A stretch of 19,958 bases of DNA from DASWVC01 sp036401335 (GCA_036401335.1 DASWVC010000289.1:1-19958); one strand, 5' to 3'. Positions 1 to 7,510 are shown, numbered from the stretch's first letter. Notes: generated by a model from the letters alone, not told the origin. A program made the numbers and translations.

Positions 1-2249
1 TTGCCGGTTTCAAACCCGGGGCTCAGCGTCCAGTAACCGTCCGCCGTGCGGGCAATGATCCAGCGTTGGTTGCCGCCCAGGTGATCGGCCCAGATGTCCA
101 CCGGAGTTCCGTCCGCCGTACCCGCCTGGGCCACCTCCAACAGCTTGCTCACGGCATTTTGTGGCGTCAACGTGTACGTTCCAGCCGGTTGAAGCTGAAC
201 GCGCCAGCGTTGGTTGCTGCCATGGTTGTTCAGCCAGGCGATGACGGCGGAGCCGTTGGCGGTCTTCTGGCCGCTCACGTCCATCAGCTTCGTCCCGCCG
301 CTCACCTTCGAGCCCAGTTGGTAAACGGCACCGGAAATGATTCCATTGCCGCCTGAGCCAGTGCCGAACAGCGTGGTCACCCCGTACGCGGGGAGCGTCA
401 CCGAGCCGGTTCCGGCGCTCACCGCGGTCGTTGAGGCCTGGAAATGCTGGACGTTGGACGACGTGTACGTTTGAAGCGTCGTGATGCCTGTGCCCCCCAG
501 GTTCAAGGCTAGGGTCACCGGAGTGCTGCCGCTGTTTACCAGAACCACCGTCAACGACTGGTTGGCGTCATTGACGAACGCTGACGCAGTCAGCTGGGTT
601 GAACCGGTGACGGCAGCAGTTACCCGGTAGGAGTTCGGCCGGATGAAACGAAAGAAATGCTTGGCCGCGATGAACTTGGCCGATGTGTTCGTGGCGGTTG
701 CATCGGTCAGGGTGGATGCACCCACCGGGTTGCCGTCGGTAAATTGCCAGTAAACCCACCCGCTTTCCTGGCCGTTCGTCAGCGCTTCCTGAATCTTGAG
801 CGCGATGCTCCAGGCGCCGTTGTTCGGGTAACCGCTGGCCGGGCTCAACCAGCCGGGATCTTCTCCCGAGGTCTCCGTCATCCAGGATTTGCGCCCCAGA
901 CCGGCAAAACCCAAAACCCCGGCCGGAATGCCGGGCGCCGGGCTGGCGCTCCAGCCGTTGCTCCACCAGTTCCATTGCGTCGGATCCGCGCCGGCCGCAC
1001 TGACGCCGTTATTTGCGTAACCGTGAATGGAGCAGAAAGCGAGCGCTGCCAATGCCGCCGGATCGGCAGCTACGTCGTGAAGGTAATGCAAATTCTTGTC
1101 CACTTCCGAGCTGCCGCCGCCGTACTGCCACATCCCGTAAGCATCACCCCCCAGCAGGTCTTCCGGACCCTCGATTTTCACATTTTTCAGGTCGGGGTAT
1201 TTGTCCAGTTCTGCACGGACCACTTTTAGTGCGGCAATGTACTGGGCGGATAAAGGATAGGTGCAGCTGTTGTAAAACTCTTCGAAATTCAGTTCGTTCT
1301 GTATGCTGATTGCATAGAAAGGCACCCCGTAAGTGTTCTGGAAACCCCGTACGAACGCTGCAATGGACCGCGCAAACTGCGTGAGGGTGGAAGTTGGTCC
1401 CGTCCCGTCGTTGAACACCGGGAGTGGCACGTTGCTGACGTCAAGCTTGCCCCCCGCATAGTTTCCCAACCAGATGAAAGGCCACGCGGTACCCGCTTTG
1501 GGCCCGTTCGCGAAGGTGGACCCGATGGCATTGCCCGAGCTGACCTTCAACCAAGGAGCGGGTGACCAGAGTGACCCGAAAAGTTTGAAGTCGCCCAGCT
1601 GTGACCTGCGGGCGACGCCGGCTTGGGCGGCGAGCCCTGCGGTCTTGGGGCCAACCGCCGCGAAATCAAAAAATTTAACGTTCTGGTTAATGTCCGGTCC
1701 CATCACCGCCACCGGAGCGGTCCACCCGTTGTAGAGCCGGCCGTAGTCCGTCGGCCCGGTGTAGGTGCGGACATAATTTCCGTCCGGACCTGGGTTCCCA
1801 TAGGAAGGGGAGTAAACGCCCTGGTCTGAGTACGGCGAAACCAGGGGAGGCGAAAGGTCCACGCGGAGCATGGAAGCACCCAAGTCATCAAAGTAGAGTT
1901 GTTGCCACCAGGAAGATTGTGCTTCAATCCCGGACAAACAGGTCCCGAACCCATCAATGGTCTGCTGCTTGGCGGTGGGATCAACCGTAACGGCGATCTG
2001 CGCGGGGCTGAGGGAAGCAGTGAAGCAACCCAGGCCTGCGACGATGCACAGGAAGAACCGTCCTCGGGCAGAAAAGGCCGGGCGACAGCGGAAAAAATCG
2101 TACCGGCCGGCATCCGCCTGCGGCAGGTCGCTGGCGTTTGGCGGGGGGCCAGTGAAGACGGCAGGCGGTGCCGTGCCTGCAAAGCATCGGCCGGAACCGC
2201 GGGAAATGAAGAGACCGGAAAGGCATTGAGCGTCGGCAGCCACGACCAA
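1..2249 (-). CDS. GH30-type glycoside hydrolase with C-terminal ricin-type lectin domain, partial (3' end off window)
   Basis: The reading frame is open from about 2249 to the left edge, so the C-terminus is missing. It begins with a basic and hydrophobic signal-like stretch (RFFLCIVAGLGCF, about residues 64-76 from the TTG at 2249), then TIDGFG, the usual opening of GH30 (beta/alpha)8 hydrolases. The proposed acid/base Glu lies in SIQNELNF (codon 1293-1295) and the nucleophile Glu in WMTETSGEDPGW (codon 873-875), 140 residues apart. A beta-sandwich region follows, then a ricin-type module with two NQRW motifs (codons around 70-220). GH30 enzymes cleave glucuronoxylan or related beta-glycans, so secreted polysaccharide breakdown is the likely role; the exact substrate cannot be read here. 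No in-frame ATG precedes the signal. TTG 2249 (AGAAG upstream) or GTG 2243 is possible, but both leave an unusually long N-terminus. Confidence 0.85.
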   Translation of the reverse strand, partial: MVVAADAQCLSGLFISRGSGRCFAGTAPPAVFTGPPPNASDLPQADAGRYDFFRCRPAFSARGRFFLCIVAGLGCFTASLSPAQIAVTVDPTAKQQTIDGFGTCLSGIEAQSSWWQQLYFDDLGASMLRVDLSPPLVSPYSDQGVYSPSYGNPGPDGNYVRTYTGPTDYGRLYNGWTAPVAVMGPDINQNVKFFDFAAVGPKTAGLAAQAGVARRSQLGDFKLFGSLWSPAPWLKVSSGNAIGSTFANGPKAGTAWPFIWLGNYAGGKLDVSNVPLPVFNDGTGPTSTLTQFARSIAAFVRGFQNTYGVPFYAISIQNELNFEEFYNSCTYPLSAQYIAALKVVRAELDKYPDLKNVKIEGPEDLLGGDAYGMWQYGGGSSEVDKNLHYLHDVAADPAALAALAFCSIHGYANNGVSAAGADPTQWNWWSNGWSASPAPGIPAGVLGFAGLGRKSWMTETSGEDPGWLSPASGYPNNGAWSIALKIQEALTNGQESGWVYWQFTDGNPVGASTLTDATATNTSAKFIAAKHFFRFIRPNSYRVTAAVTGSTQLTASAFVNDANQSLTVVLVNSGSTPVTLALNLGGTGITTLQTYTSSNVQHFQASTTAVSAGTGSVTLPAYGVTTLFGTGSGGNGIISGAVYQLGSKVSGGTKLMDVSGQKTANGSAVIAWLNNHGSNQRWRVQLQPAGTYTLTPQNAVSKLLEVAQAGTADGTPVDIWADHLGGNQRWIIARTADGYWTLSPGFETG

Positions 2250-2266
2250 CCCGTAAATATTTCTTC

Positions 2267-2296
2267 TAAAATTTACAATGAATATCGTAAATTTTA
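2267..2296. promoter_or_regulatory. Operator-like perfect inverted repeat upstream of the GH30 gene
   Basis: TAAAATTTAC and GTAAATTTTA form a perfect 10-bp inverted repeat around a 10-bp spacer, so the half-site centres are 20 bp apart, about two helical turns on one face. A third partial copy (CGTAAAT) lies at 2252-2258, nearer the gene. The island is AT-rich in otherwise GC-rich DNA and sits 18-47 bp before the proposed start, where a repressor or activator would control the hydrolase. The binding protein is unknown. Confidence 0.5.
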
Positions 2297-2506
2297 TTAG
2301 TTCGGACGTTGGCGATGATTTGGGTGTTTCGCGGACACAAGGGTGCCAAATGCCAGCGTCGGATCGCCTGAGCCGGTCTCAAGGGTAAAGCGGCGCGCGC
2401 TTCGAGGCCCCAGAGGAAAAGCAGCCATGCCGCGCTGCGATGTCACGGCCGGACCCGGAAGGGGCAACTTGCCGCACCGCCAAGGCCGGCAAAAACAATG
2501 TCAGAA

Positions 2507-2536
2507 ACCCGCTCGCAAAGCAGGGGGTGAGCGGGT
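2507..2536 (-). terminator. Possible terminator hairpin sharing the tRNA-Gly 3' end
   Basis: On the minus strand ACCCGCTC, whose first six bases are the 3' end of the tRNA acceptor stem, can pair perfectly with GAGCGGGT 14 nt downstream. A short TTTC and, about 12 nt later, a run of five T follow, so the T-tract is not immediate. It may end tRNA transcription or act in 3' processing; a weak call. Confidence 0.3.
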
Positions 2537-2602
2537 GACCGGACTCGAACCGGCGACAATCTCGTTGGCAACGAGATACTCTACCAACTGAGTTACACCC
2601 GC
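2530..2602 (-). tRNA. tRNA-Gly (anticodon GCC)
   Basis: The minus strand folds into a full cloverleaf. The acceptor stem pairs GCGGGTG with CACCCGC, the anticodon stem pairs TCTCG with CGAGA around a TTGCCAA loop, and the T arm is GCCGG-TTCGAGT-CCGGT. Anticodon GCC reads GGC and GGU glycine codons. The discriminator base is T, usual for bacterial tRNA-Gly. The 3' CCA is not encoded and must be added after transcription. It has its own promoter and appears to be a single-gene unit. Confidence 0.97.
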
Positions 2603-2614
2603 ATTGAGCTGGGC

Positions 2615-2642
2615 ATGATATTCCTCCTAAGTGCCTTGTCAA
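2615..2642 (-). promoter_or_regulatory. Sigma-70-type promoter for tRNA-Gly
   Basis: The minus strand shows TTGACA (2642-2637), a 16-bp spacer and TATCAT (2620-2615), that is a consensus -35 and a 5/6 match to -10. The tRNA begins 12 bp after the -10 box, as expected for a stable RNA with a short leader. Confidence 0.75.
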
Positions 2643-2772
2643 CCCCGGACTCGCTGGCCCGCCGTTCGACCCCGTCGGGGTTTGGAAAGCCCTGCGCCTA
2701 GCCGCGGTCGGCCGGTCCGGGCTGAATGTTTGTCGCATACGGCGCAAGAATCCGCGCGCGCGATCCAGAGGC

Positions 2773-3309
2773 ATGCTGTTAGCCGAATGCTTTAGCCATT
2801 GTCCGAAGTGCGGCAGCGCCGCCCTTCAAAGCCGAAAAGCCAAATCGTTTGATTGCCCCGATTGCGGCTTCCATTTTTACCTTAATCCTGCCGTGGCGGC
2901 GGCGGCCTTGATTGTATCGAACCGGCGGCCCGGCGAGGTTCTGTTCGTCCGCCGGGCCAAGGATCCCGGAAAGGGGCGGCTCGGATTGATCGGCGGGTTT
3001 GTGGATAGCGGCGAGACGATCGAGCAGGCCGTGGAACGGGAAGTAAAAGAGGAGCTTGGCCTTAAGGTCGCCGAGGCCACCTACTTTGCCTCCTTTCCGA
3101 ATGAGTATCCGTTCCGGGGAGTGAGTTACCCGGTGGCAGACGTTTTCTTTCTGGTGCGCGTGTTAACGGAAGACTTTCGGCTGCAGCGGGAGGAAGTGAC
3201 GGAGGCAACGTGGCTGGCCGTGCCGGAAATGGACCTGAACGACCTTGCTTTCCCGTCGATGCGCAAGGCAGTGGCATTGTACCGGGATAAGCTGGCCGAA
3301 GTCGAGTAA
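2773..3309 (+). CDS. Zinc-ribbon Nudix hydrolase
   Basis: The 178-residue protein starts with a zinc ribbon of two CxxC pairs (Cys10/13 and Cys28/31). The complete Nudix box follows at residues 75-97: GFVDSGE, seven residues, then REVKEELGL, the GX5EX7REUXEEXGU signature that binds Mg2+. Nudix enzymes hydrolyse nucleoside diphosphates linked to another group; the ribbon plus Nudix layout resembles NudC-like NADH pyrophosphatases and ADP-ribose pyrophosphatases, but the substrate cannot be fixed from sequence. It is probably cytoplasmic, as no signal peptide is seen. AGAGG lies almost against the ATG, too near to be a normal ribosome-binding site, so initiation may be leaderless or weak. The gene stands alone, divergent from tRNA-Gly. 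Confidence 0.9.
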   Translation: MLLAECFSHCPKCGSAALQSRKAKSFDCPDCGFHFYLNPAVAAAALIVSNRRPGEVLFVRRAKDPGKGRLGLIGGFVDSGETIEQAVEREVKEELGLKVAEATYFASFPNEYPFRGVSYPVADVFFLVRVLTEDFRLQREEVTEATWLAVPEMDLNDLAFPSMRKAVALYRDKLAEVE

Positions 3310-3661
3310 CGAGGGTTGGGGTGGAAGAAGAACGTGTCGGGGTGGAAGCACGTGGGGGTCGCTGCCCGCTCGGTAGGGGAGCTTGTCCCCAAGCGCCCCG
3401 GAGTGGCGGCCCGCCTCACCCGCGCGGCCGGCAAGGGACGGCCGGTCCTGTGCCGGCCGGGCCGAATCCCCACGCTTTTCCCCCAACCCGCTTCTCTTAA
3501 TGCCATTGGCATGTCGGCGGAGGAGGAAGGCGGCAAAAAGGCGTCCACGGGGATGGCGGTTCAGGGCCGTCTGCAGGGGTTCATTGCCGTTCATCGCCTT
3601 GGCCCCCACGGTGCTTCCACGCCGACACGCCGATACCCCGACACTTGCACACCTTCTTCCC
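3310..3661. repeat. Gene-free region with imperfect inverted repeats at both ends
   Basis: I see no convincing gene between the Nudix gene and rlmH. GTGTCGGGGT followed by GGAAGCACGTGGGGG (3334-3357) recurs inverted near the other end: ACCCCGACAC at 3635-3644 and CCCCCACGGTGCTTCCAC at 3603-3620. The right arm has one extra base and an insertion between the two blocks that repeats a GTGTCGG-like unit. A further GGGGTGGAAG copy lies at 3318-3327. The region could be a degenerate small mobile element or a folding intergenic repeat. Confidence 0.45.
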
Positions 3662-4102
3662 TCACTCCCGGTGATAAGGCAGGTGAGCAATGATCGTGTG
3701 AGCCCGGTACACCTGTTCAAGTGCGACCAGCAAGGCCAGTTCGTGCTGCAAGGTATGCGGGCCAAGCGACCAGAGAAGGTTTGCCTGACGCCGAACGGCT
3801 TCCGTCACGCCCGCGGCACCCCCCACCAGCAGGCTGACCGTCATTTTGGGTGTCTCGATCCAGCGGGAGACATTTTCGGCAAACGTCAGGCTCGGGAACT
3901 CACGCCCTCGCGAGTCCAGCAACAGGCGAAACGTTTCTCTGGAAGCCTCAACCAACTGAGCAGACTCCCGCTCCGGGGTGGCGGCAGGCACCGTGCGCCA
4001 TTCCCATCGGGCAAAACGCCGGATCCGTCCTTCGTAGTCGGCGATCCCAAGCTGGGCGTAACGCAGTTTTGGCTTACCGACCGACACCACCCGCCATGTC
4101 AC
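3662..4102 (-). CDS. rlmH: 23S rRNA (pseudouridine1915-N3)-methyltransferase RlmH
   Basis: RlmH is a SPOUT-class enzyme that methylates pseudouridine 1915 in helix 69 of 23S rRNA on the assembled 70S ribosome. The C-terminal half shows the family pattern: the SAM-site loop LLVGGAAG, then LQHELALLVALEQVYRA and the terminal PYHRE. GTG 4102 is preferred because it overlaps the upstream TGA stop as GTGA, suggesting translational coupling, and because the resulting start (MTWRVVSVGK) lines up with the E. coli RlmH start (MKLQLVAVG). An ATG at 4126 would add eight residues. At 146 residues it is slightly shorter than E. coli RlmH (155). Confidence 0.93.
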   Translation of the reverse strand: MTWRVVSVGKPKLRYAQLGIADYEGRIRRFARWEWRTVPAATPERESAQLVEASRETFRLLLDSRGREFPSLTFAENVSRWIETPKMTVSLLVGGAAGVTEAVRRQANLLWSLGPHTLQHELALLVALEQVYRAHTIIAHLPYHRE

Positions 4103-5205
4103 GAGGCTTCGAACTGTCGCCGCCATTCCTCGTAGGCGAACGGCGAGATTTCTGAAGGTTTGATCTCCGACCTGCCCCCCCAGAACACATTGGTGTAAGA
4201 CACCGGAATCCCGCAGGCGGCAAGGTGGTCATCGATTGCCCGTTTGTGCTCGAGAAGGCGCGCTTTTTCGGTTCCATGAGCGACGGCCATGATGTTCACG
4301 TGGCGGAATTCCGGACCAGCTTCGCGCCAGTAGCAATGGGTCAGGATCTCATGCCGGCCAACCTCCGAGCCGGCCTTTTCTTCCAGGCCCGGCGGGACAG
4401 CCCAATGAAAAAGGCCATTGAAACGGGTGACCCGGACTCCGCCGGCCGAAGGTTTGACGTGCTCCAGAAAAGTGGAAAATCGGCCGATAATGCCCCGTTC
4501 GCTCAATGATCCCGCCACTTCATAAAAGCGGTCCAACGGCAACGCCGCTTCACGGGCCCGGCGGGCCCATGGTTGCGGCTGGATTTCCTCAGGATCAAAC
4601 GCCCGTTTCAAGGCCATCAGGACGCTCCATTCAAGGCTGCTCAACTTCACCGTCTGCGTGCTGATCATCCGGGCCGGGTAATCGGCTTTGCTTCCCGGCT
4701 CCAACGCTTTCCGCCGGACATGACCAACCCCCAAGGCGAAGATGCCCTTTGCCCGCATCGTTTTGAATTTTTCCGCTCCCAGCACCGGCGACAACAGCCG
4801 GCAATGTTCCCCGAGGCTGTGCCCCTGCGGGACTTTCAGCGTCGTCCAGAGACGGTATTCACTGCCAGGGGTGCCCGCGTCGGTTGAACGGACCACCACG
4901 TGCCCGGAAAACGGATCTTTCTGGAAGAGGTAGTCAAAGGCTGCGTCGAGGGAGGCGGCGGGAACTTTCCAGGCCACCAAAGCGCCCTCGGCCAGGCTCG
5001 TGGCAAGAATCGTCTGGCGCACCCGGCGGATCGTACCGGCCTCGAGCATCAACCGAATCCGTTCCAGGACCGTTTCTTCCGCGATCCCACTAAGCTCAGC
5101 GATCTTGAGGAAAGGTTCACGGTGAAAGCCGGCAACCTTGTCCTCTGAAACGGCGAGAATGGCCGCATTGATGGGGTCGTGATGTTCGATGGCGGCGGAC
5201 GTCAT
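4099..5205 (-). CDS. Fused double AsnC/Lrp-like protein, siroheme decarboxylase (AhbA-AhbB / NirDL)-like
   Basis: This 368-residue protein contains two tandem units, each a winged-helix HTH followed by an AsnC-like alpha/beta domain: about residues 10-165 and 185-345. The second unit carries ILTHCYWREAGPEFRHVNIM, matching the HCY-R...-Y/H-N pattern of NirD/L and AhbB siroheme decarboxylases; the first has a weaker equivalent (SGHVVVR...EYRLWTTL, His102). Those enzymes turn siroheme into 12,18-didecarboxysiroheme on the way to heme d1 or, by the alternative route, heme. Annotation pipelines often call such proteins Lrp/AsnC regulators. No other heme gene lies here, so decarboxylase activity is an inference. 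ATG 5205 is chosen as the first sensible start; GGAGG lies about 18 bp upstream, which is far. The gene is coupled to rlmH by a 4-bp overlap. Confidence 0.75.
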   Translation of the reverse strand: MTSAAIEHHDPINAAILAVSEDKVAGFHREPFLKIAELSGIAEETVLERIRLMLEAGTIRRVRQTILATSLAEGALVAWKVPAASLDAAFDYLFQKDPFSGHVVVRSTDAGTPGSEYRLWTTLKVPQGHSLGEHCRLLSPVLGAEKFKTMRAKGIFALGVGHVRRKALEPGSKADYPARMISTQTVKLSSLEWSVLMALKRAFDPEEIQPQPWARRAREAALPLDRFYEVAGSLSERGIIGRFSTFLEHVKPSAGGVRVTRFNGLFHWAVPPGLEEKAGSEVGRHEILTHCYWREAGPEFRHVNIMAVAHGTEKARLLEHKRAIDDHLAACGIPVSYTNVFWGGRSEIKPSEISPFAYEEWRRQFEAS

Positions 5206-5273
5206 ACAATTGCCCGACCCTAGCACCTCCGGCGGGGAGCGCCAAGCCCGGGCAACCGCCGGAAAAAACCGCC

Positions 5274-5307
5274 AAAAAGAAAACGAGGGCACGCCGGCAT
5301 GCCCTCG
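5274..5307 (-). terminator. Rho-independent terminator after amtB-glnK
   Basis: Downstream of glnK on the minus strand, CGAGGGCA pairs with TGCCCTCG around a short, partly self-complementary GC-rich loop (5284-5307). TTTTCTTTTT follows directly. This separates the nitrogen operon from the decarboxylase-like gene. Confidence 0.88.
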
Positions 5308-5329
5308 CCCACAAAGGCTGACCCTCCGC

Positions 5330-5668
5330 TCAGATTGCTTTCTCGCCCGTCTCGTCCGTCCGGATCCGGATCGCCTCCTCAATCGCGTACACAAACACCT
5401 TTCCGTCGCCGATCTTGCCGGTCTTGGCGGCTTTGACCACGGCGCCCGTGGCCGCATCCACCATGCTGTCGGCCAGCACGACCTCAATCTTGATCTTTGG
5501 CAGGAAATCCACCGTGTATTCACTGCCACGGTAAATCTCGGTATGGCCTTTTTGGCGACCAAAACCTTTTACTTCGGTAACGGTCATGCCTTCGATGCCA
5601 AGGTCGGAAAGGGCTTCTTTGACCTCCTCCAACTTGAATGGCTTGATGATGGCTTCAATTTTCTTCAT
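5330..5668 (-). CDS. glnK: Nitrogen regulatory protein P-II (GlnB/GlnK family)
   Basis: The product is a 112-residue PII signal protein, the standard length. PII trimers sense ATP/ADP and 2-oxoglutarate, and GlnK-type members plug the AmtB channel. The T-loop reads GRQKGHTEIYRGSEY with Tyr51 at the classic uridylylation position, and the second family signature TGKIGDGKVFVY is present. The gene follows amtB on the same strand with an 80-bp gap, so it is probably co-transcribed and GlnK-like rather than GlnB-like; the usual order is glnK before amtB, so this one is reversed. An intrinsic terminator follows. Confidence 0.95.
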   Translation of the reverse strand: MKKIEAIIKPFKLEEVKEALSDLGIEGMTVTEVKGFGRQKGHTEIYRGSEYTVDFLPKIKIEVVLADSMVDAATGAVVKAAKTGKIGDGKVFVYAIEEAIRIRTDETGEKAI

Positions 5669-5748
5669 GGCTGGGATGCGCGACGGGTCAGGGCTGGTGG
5701 CCTGGATAGGCCGGGATCAACGAGTTCACGGTGCGGTAAAGCAAGGCA

Positions 5749-7233
5749 TTAGCTGATGTAGGCTTCCTCTCCATGATCGGCCAAGTCCAATCCGTTGGAC
5801 TCGATTTCCGCCGTGGGCCGCAAGCCCAGGATGGCTTTCAGGGCAAAGGCGATCACCGCAGTCGCGACCGTCGCGAGCACCAGGGTCACGATCACCGCGG
5901 AAACCTGGGACATGAACAGCCGCCCGAGGACTTCGTCTTTGAGGTTGCCGTTGACCTGCTTGGTCGCCAATATCCCTGTCATAAGCGCTCCAAGCGTTCC
6001 TCCAACCCCGTGGACGCCGAACGTGTCCAGCGCGTCATCGTACCCCAAGCGTGGTTTCAGGGCCGACACCGTGATGTAAGGCAAGGCCGCTGCCAGCACA
6101 CCGATGATGACAGCCCCGTTTGCGTTAACGAAGCCGCAGGCCGGGGTGATTACGACCAGTCCGGCCACCGCGCCCGTGCAGAATCCAAGCACACTGGCTT
6201 TGCCGCGCAGCAACTTTTCCAGCACCCCCCAGGTGAACGCCGCAACCGCGGTCGCCAATGTCGTGGTAGTGAAGGCGTTCGCCGCAATGACGTCAGCGGC
6301 GACCGCGCTTCCCGCATTGAAGCCGTACCAACCTACCCACAGCATGCCCGTGCCGATCATGGTCAGGACGAGGCTATGAGGAGGCATGGGTTCACGTTTG
6401 AAGCCGATCCGAGGCCCAACGATGAAGCAAAGCACCAAGGCGCTCCATCCCGAAGTCATGTGGACGACCGTGCCTCCGGCGAAATCGATTGCCTTGATGC
6501 CGGCATTGGCATTGAAAATGCCGTTCATAAACCCGCTGATGCCCCAAATCATGTGGGCCATGGGGAAGTACACCAGGAACATCCAGCATCCGACAAAAAC
6601 CATTACGGCCGAAAACTTCATGCGTTCAGCGATCGCACCCACGATGAGTGCAGGCGTGATGATCGCGAACATGAGCTGGAACATCGCATAAACGTTCTGC
6701 GAAACCCAAAAGGCGTAGTCGGTGTTCGGCGTGGAATCGACGCCATTGAAGAAGAAGAACTCCGATCCGCCTAGAAAAGGGCTATTGAAATTTTTGCCGA
6801 AAACCAAACTGTACCCAAATGCCCACCAAAGCACCGCCACTAAACCGGCAATGCCCAGGCATTGGGCCAGGACCGAAAGCACGTTTTTTCTTCGTACCAA
6901 ACCACCGTAGAACAACGCCAGGCCAGGCAAGGTCATGAACAGCACCAGAGCCGACGACGTCATCATCCAGGCGTTATGACCAGGGCCGGGCACACCCGGC
7001 AACGTTTTCGTTCCATCCGCATTGTTTATGTAAGCTTCGAGACCGGCAACGCGGTCTTCCAGGCTGGCAGCCGGTTTGGCGGCGGCCTGGGCCGCCGGGG
7101 AGGGGGCTGCGGTGCCGGCATTCTGCTGCGCCTGGGTAGCGCATGGGGCAAAGCAGAGCACGGCGGTCAGCAAGGCGGCAAAAGGCAGTCCGGGAAGGCG
7201 CCTGAGGGCATTCAGCATAATCGAGTTTACCAT
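5749..7233 (-). CDS. amtB: Ammonium transporter (Amt family)
   Basis: Amt proteins are trimeric inner-membrane channels that take up ammonium. This 494-residue version has an N-terminal signal peptide (hydrophobic at about 15-30, cleavage near ATQA), an Ala/Pro-rich periplasmic linker to about residue 85, then eleven predicted transmembrane helices. The two pore histidines are present: His258 in AGGTVVHMTSG and His408 in DTFGVHGVGG, equivalent to His168 and His318 of E. coli AmtB. The C-terminal GLDLADHGEEAY tail is the part that contacts GlnK in homologues. ATG 7233 is preferred; ATG 7218 would also keep the signal peptide. Neither has a strong ribosome-binding site. It is followed by glnK and preceded by a sigma-54-like promoter. 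Confidence 0.95.
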   Translation of the reverse strand: MVNSIMLNALRRLPGLPFAALLTAVLCFAPCATQAQQNAGTAAPSPAAQAAAKPAASLEDRVAGLEAYINNADGTKTLPGVPGPGHNAWMMTSSALVLFMTLPGLALFYGGLVRRKNVLSVLAQCLGIAGLVAVLWWAFGYSLVFGKNFNSPFLGGSEFFFFNGVDSTPNTDYAFWVSQNVYAMFQLMFAIITPALIVGAIAERMKFSAVMVFVGCWMFLVYFPMAHMIWGISGFMNGIFNANAGIKAIDFAGGTVVHMTSGWSALVLCFIVGPRIGFKREPMPPHSLVLTMIGTGMLWVGWYGFNAGSAVAADVIAANAFTTTTLATAVAAFTWGVLEKLLRGKASVLGFCTGAVAGLVVITPACGFVNANGAVIIGVLAAALPYITVSALKPRLGYDDALDTFGVHGVGGTLGALMTGILATKQVNGNLKDEVLGRLFMSQVSAVIVTLVLATVATAVIAFALKAILGLRPTAEIESNGLDLADHGEEAYIS

Positions 7234-7343
7234 TCGTTCGTGAGGTCGAGGTTGAAGGTGTATCGGGCGGCAGACGCACAACCTTGGCCGGCCATCGGCT
7301 TTGGAAGTCTCTGAAGACAACTCATGCGACTGTGATTGTGAGA

Positions 7344-7359
7344 AGCACACGATGTGCCA
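7344..7359 (-). promoter_or_regulatory. Candidate sigma-54 (-24/-12) promoter of amtB-glnK
   Basis: The minus strand reads TGGCACATCGTGTGCT. This has the -24 TGGCAC, exactly ten bases between the invariant GG and GC, and a -12 GTGCT against consensus TTGCW. It lies about 110 bp before the amtB start. Ammonium transporters are classic sigma-54 targets. Confidence 0.55.
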
Positions 7360-7463
7360 GATTTCGGATCGGGATTCAGTCAACGTGACGGCCCGGAGTT
7401 TACCGCTGAAACATGGCAAGGAAAGCGCCTATTTTGGCAAAATATCAGCAAACTGTAAAAATA

Positions 7464-7484
7464 TGTGCAGGAATACAGTGCACA
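7464..7484. promoter_or_regulatory. NtrC-like dyad upstream of amtB
   Basis: TGTGCA and TGCACA form a perfect 6-bp dyad with a 9-bp spacer. The inner part on the minus strand, TGCACTGTATTCCTGCA, closely resembles the enteric NtrC site TGCACTATATTGGTGCA (14 of 17 bases). It is about 105 bp upstream of the candidate -24 box, a normal enhancer distance. A second palindrome, ATTTTGGCAAAAT, lies between them at 7431-7443. Confidence 0.45.
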
Positions 7485-7510
7485 GGCTAAAGGCAGCACG
7501 GTGCCTCCGA

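Noticed and set aside
5773..6774. Long plus-strand open frame (333 codons) opposite amtB
   Set aside because: It is antisense to a clear ammonium transporter and its product is Arg/His/Asp-rich without any domain; a GC-driven shadow.
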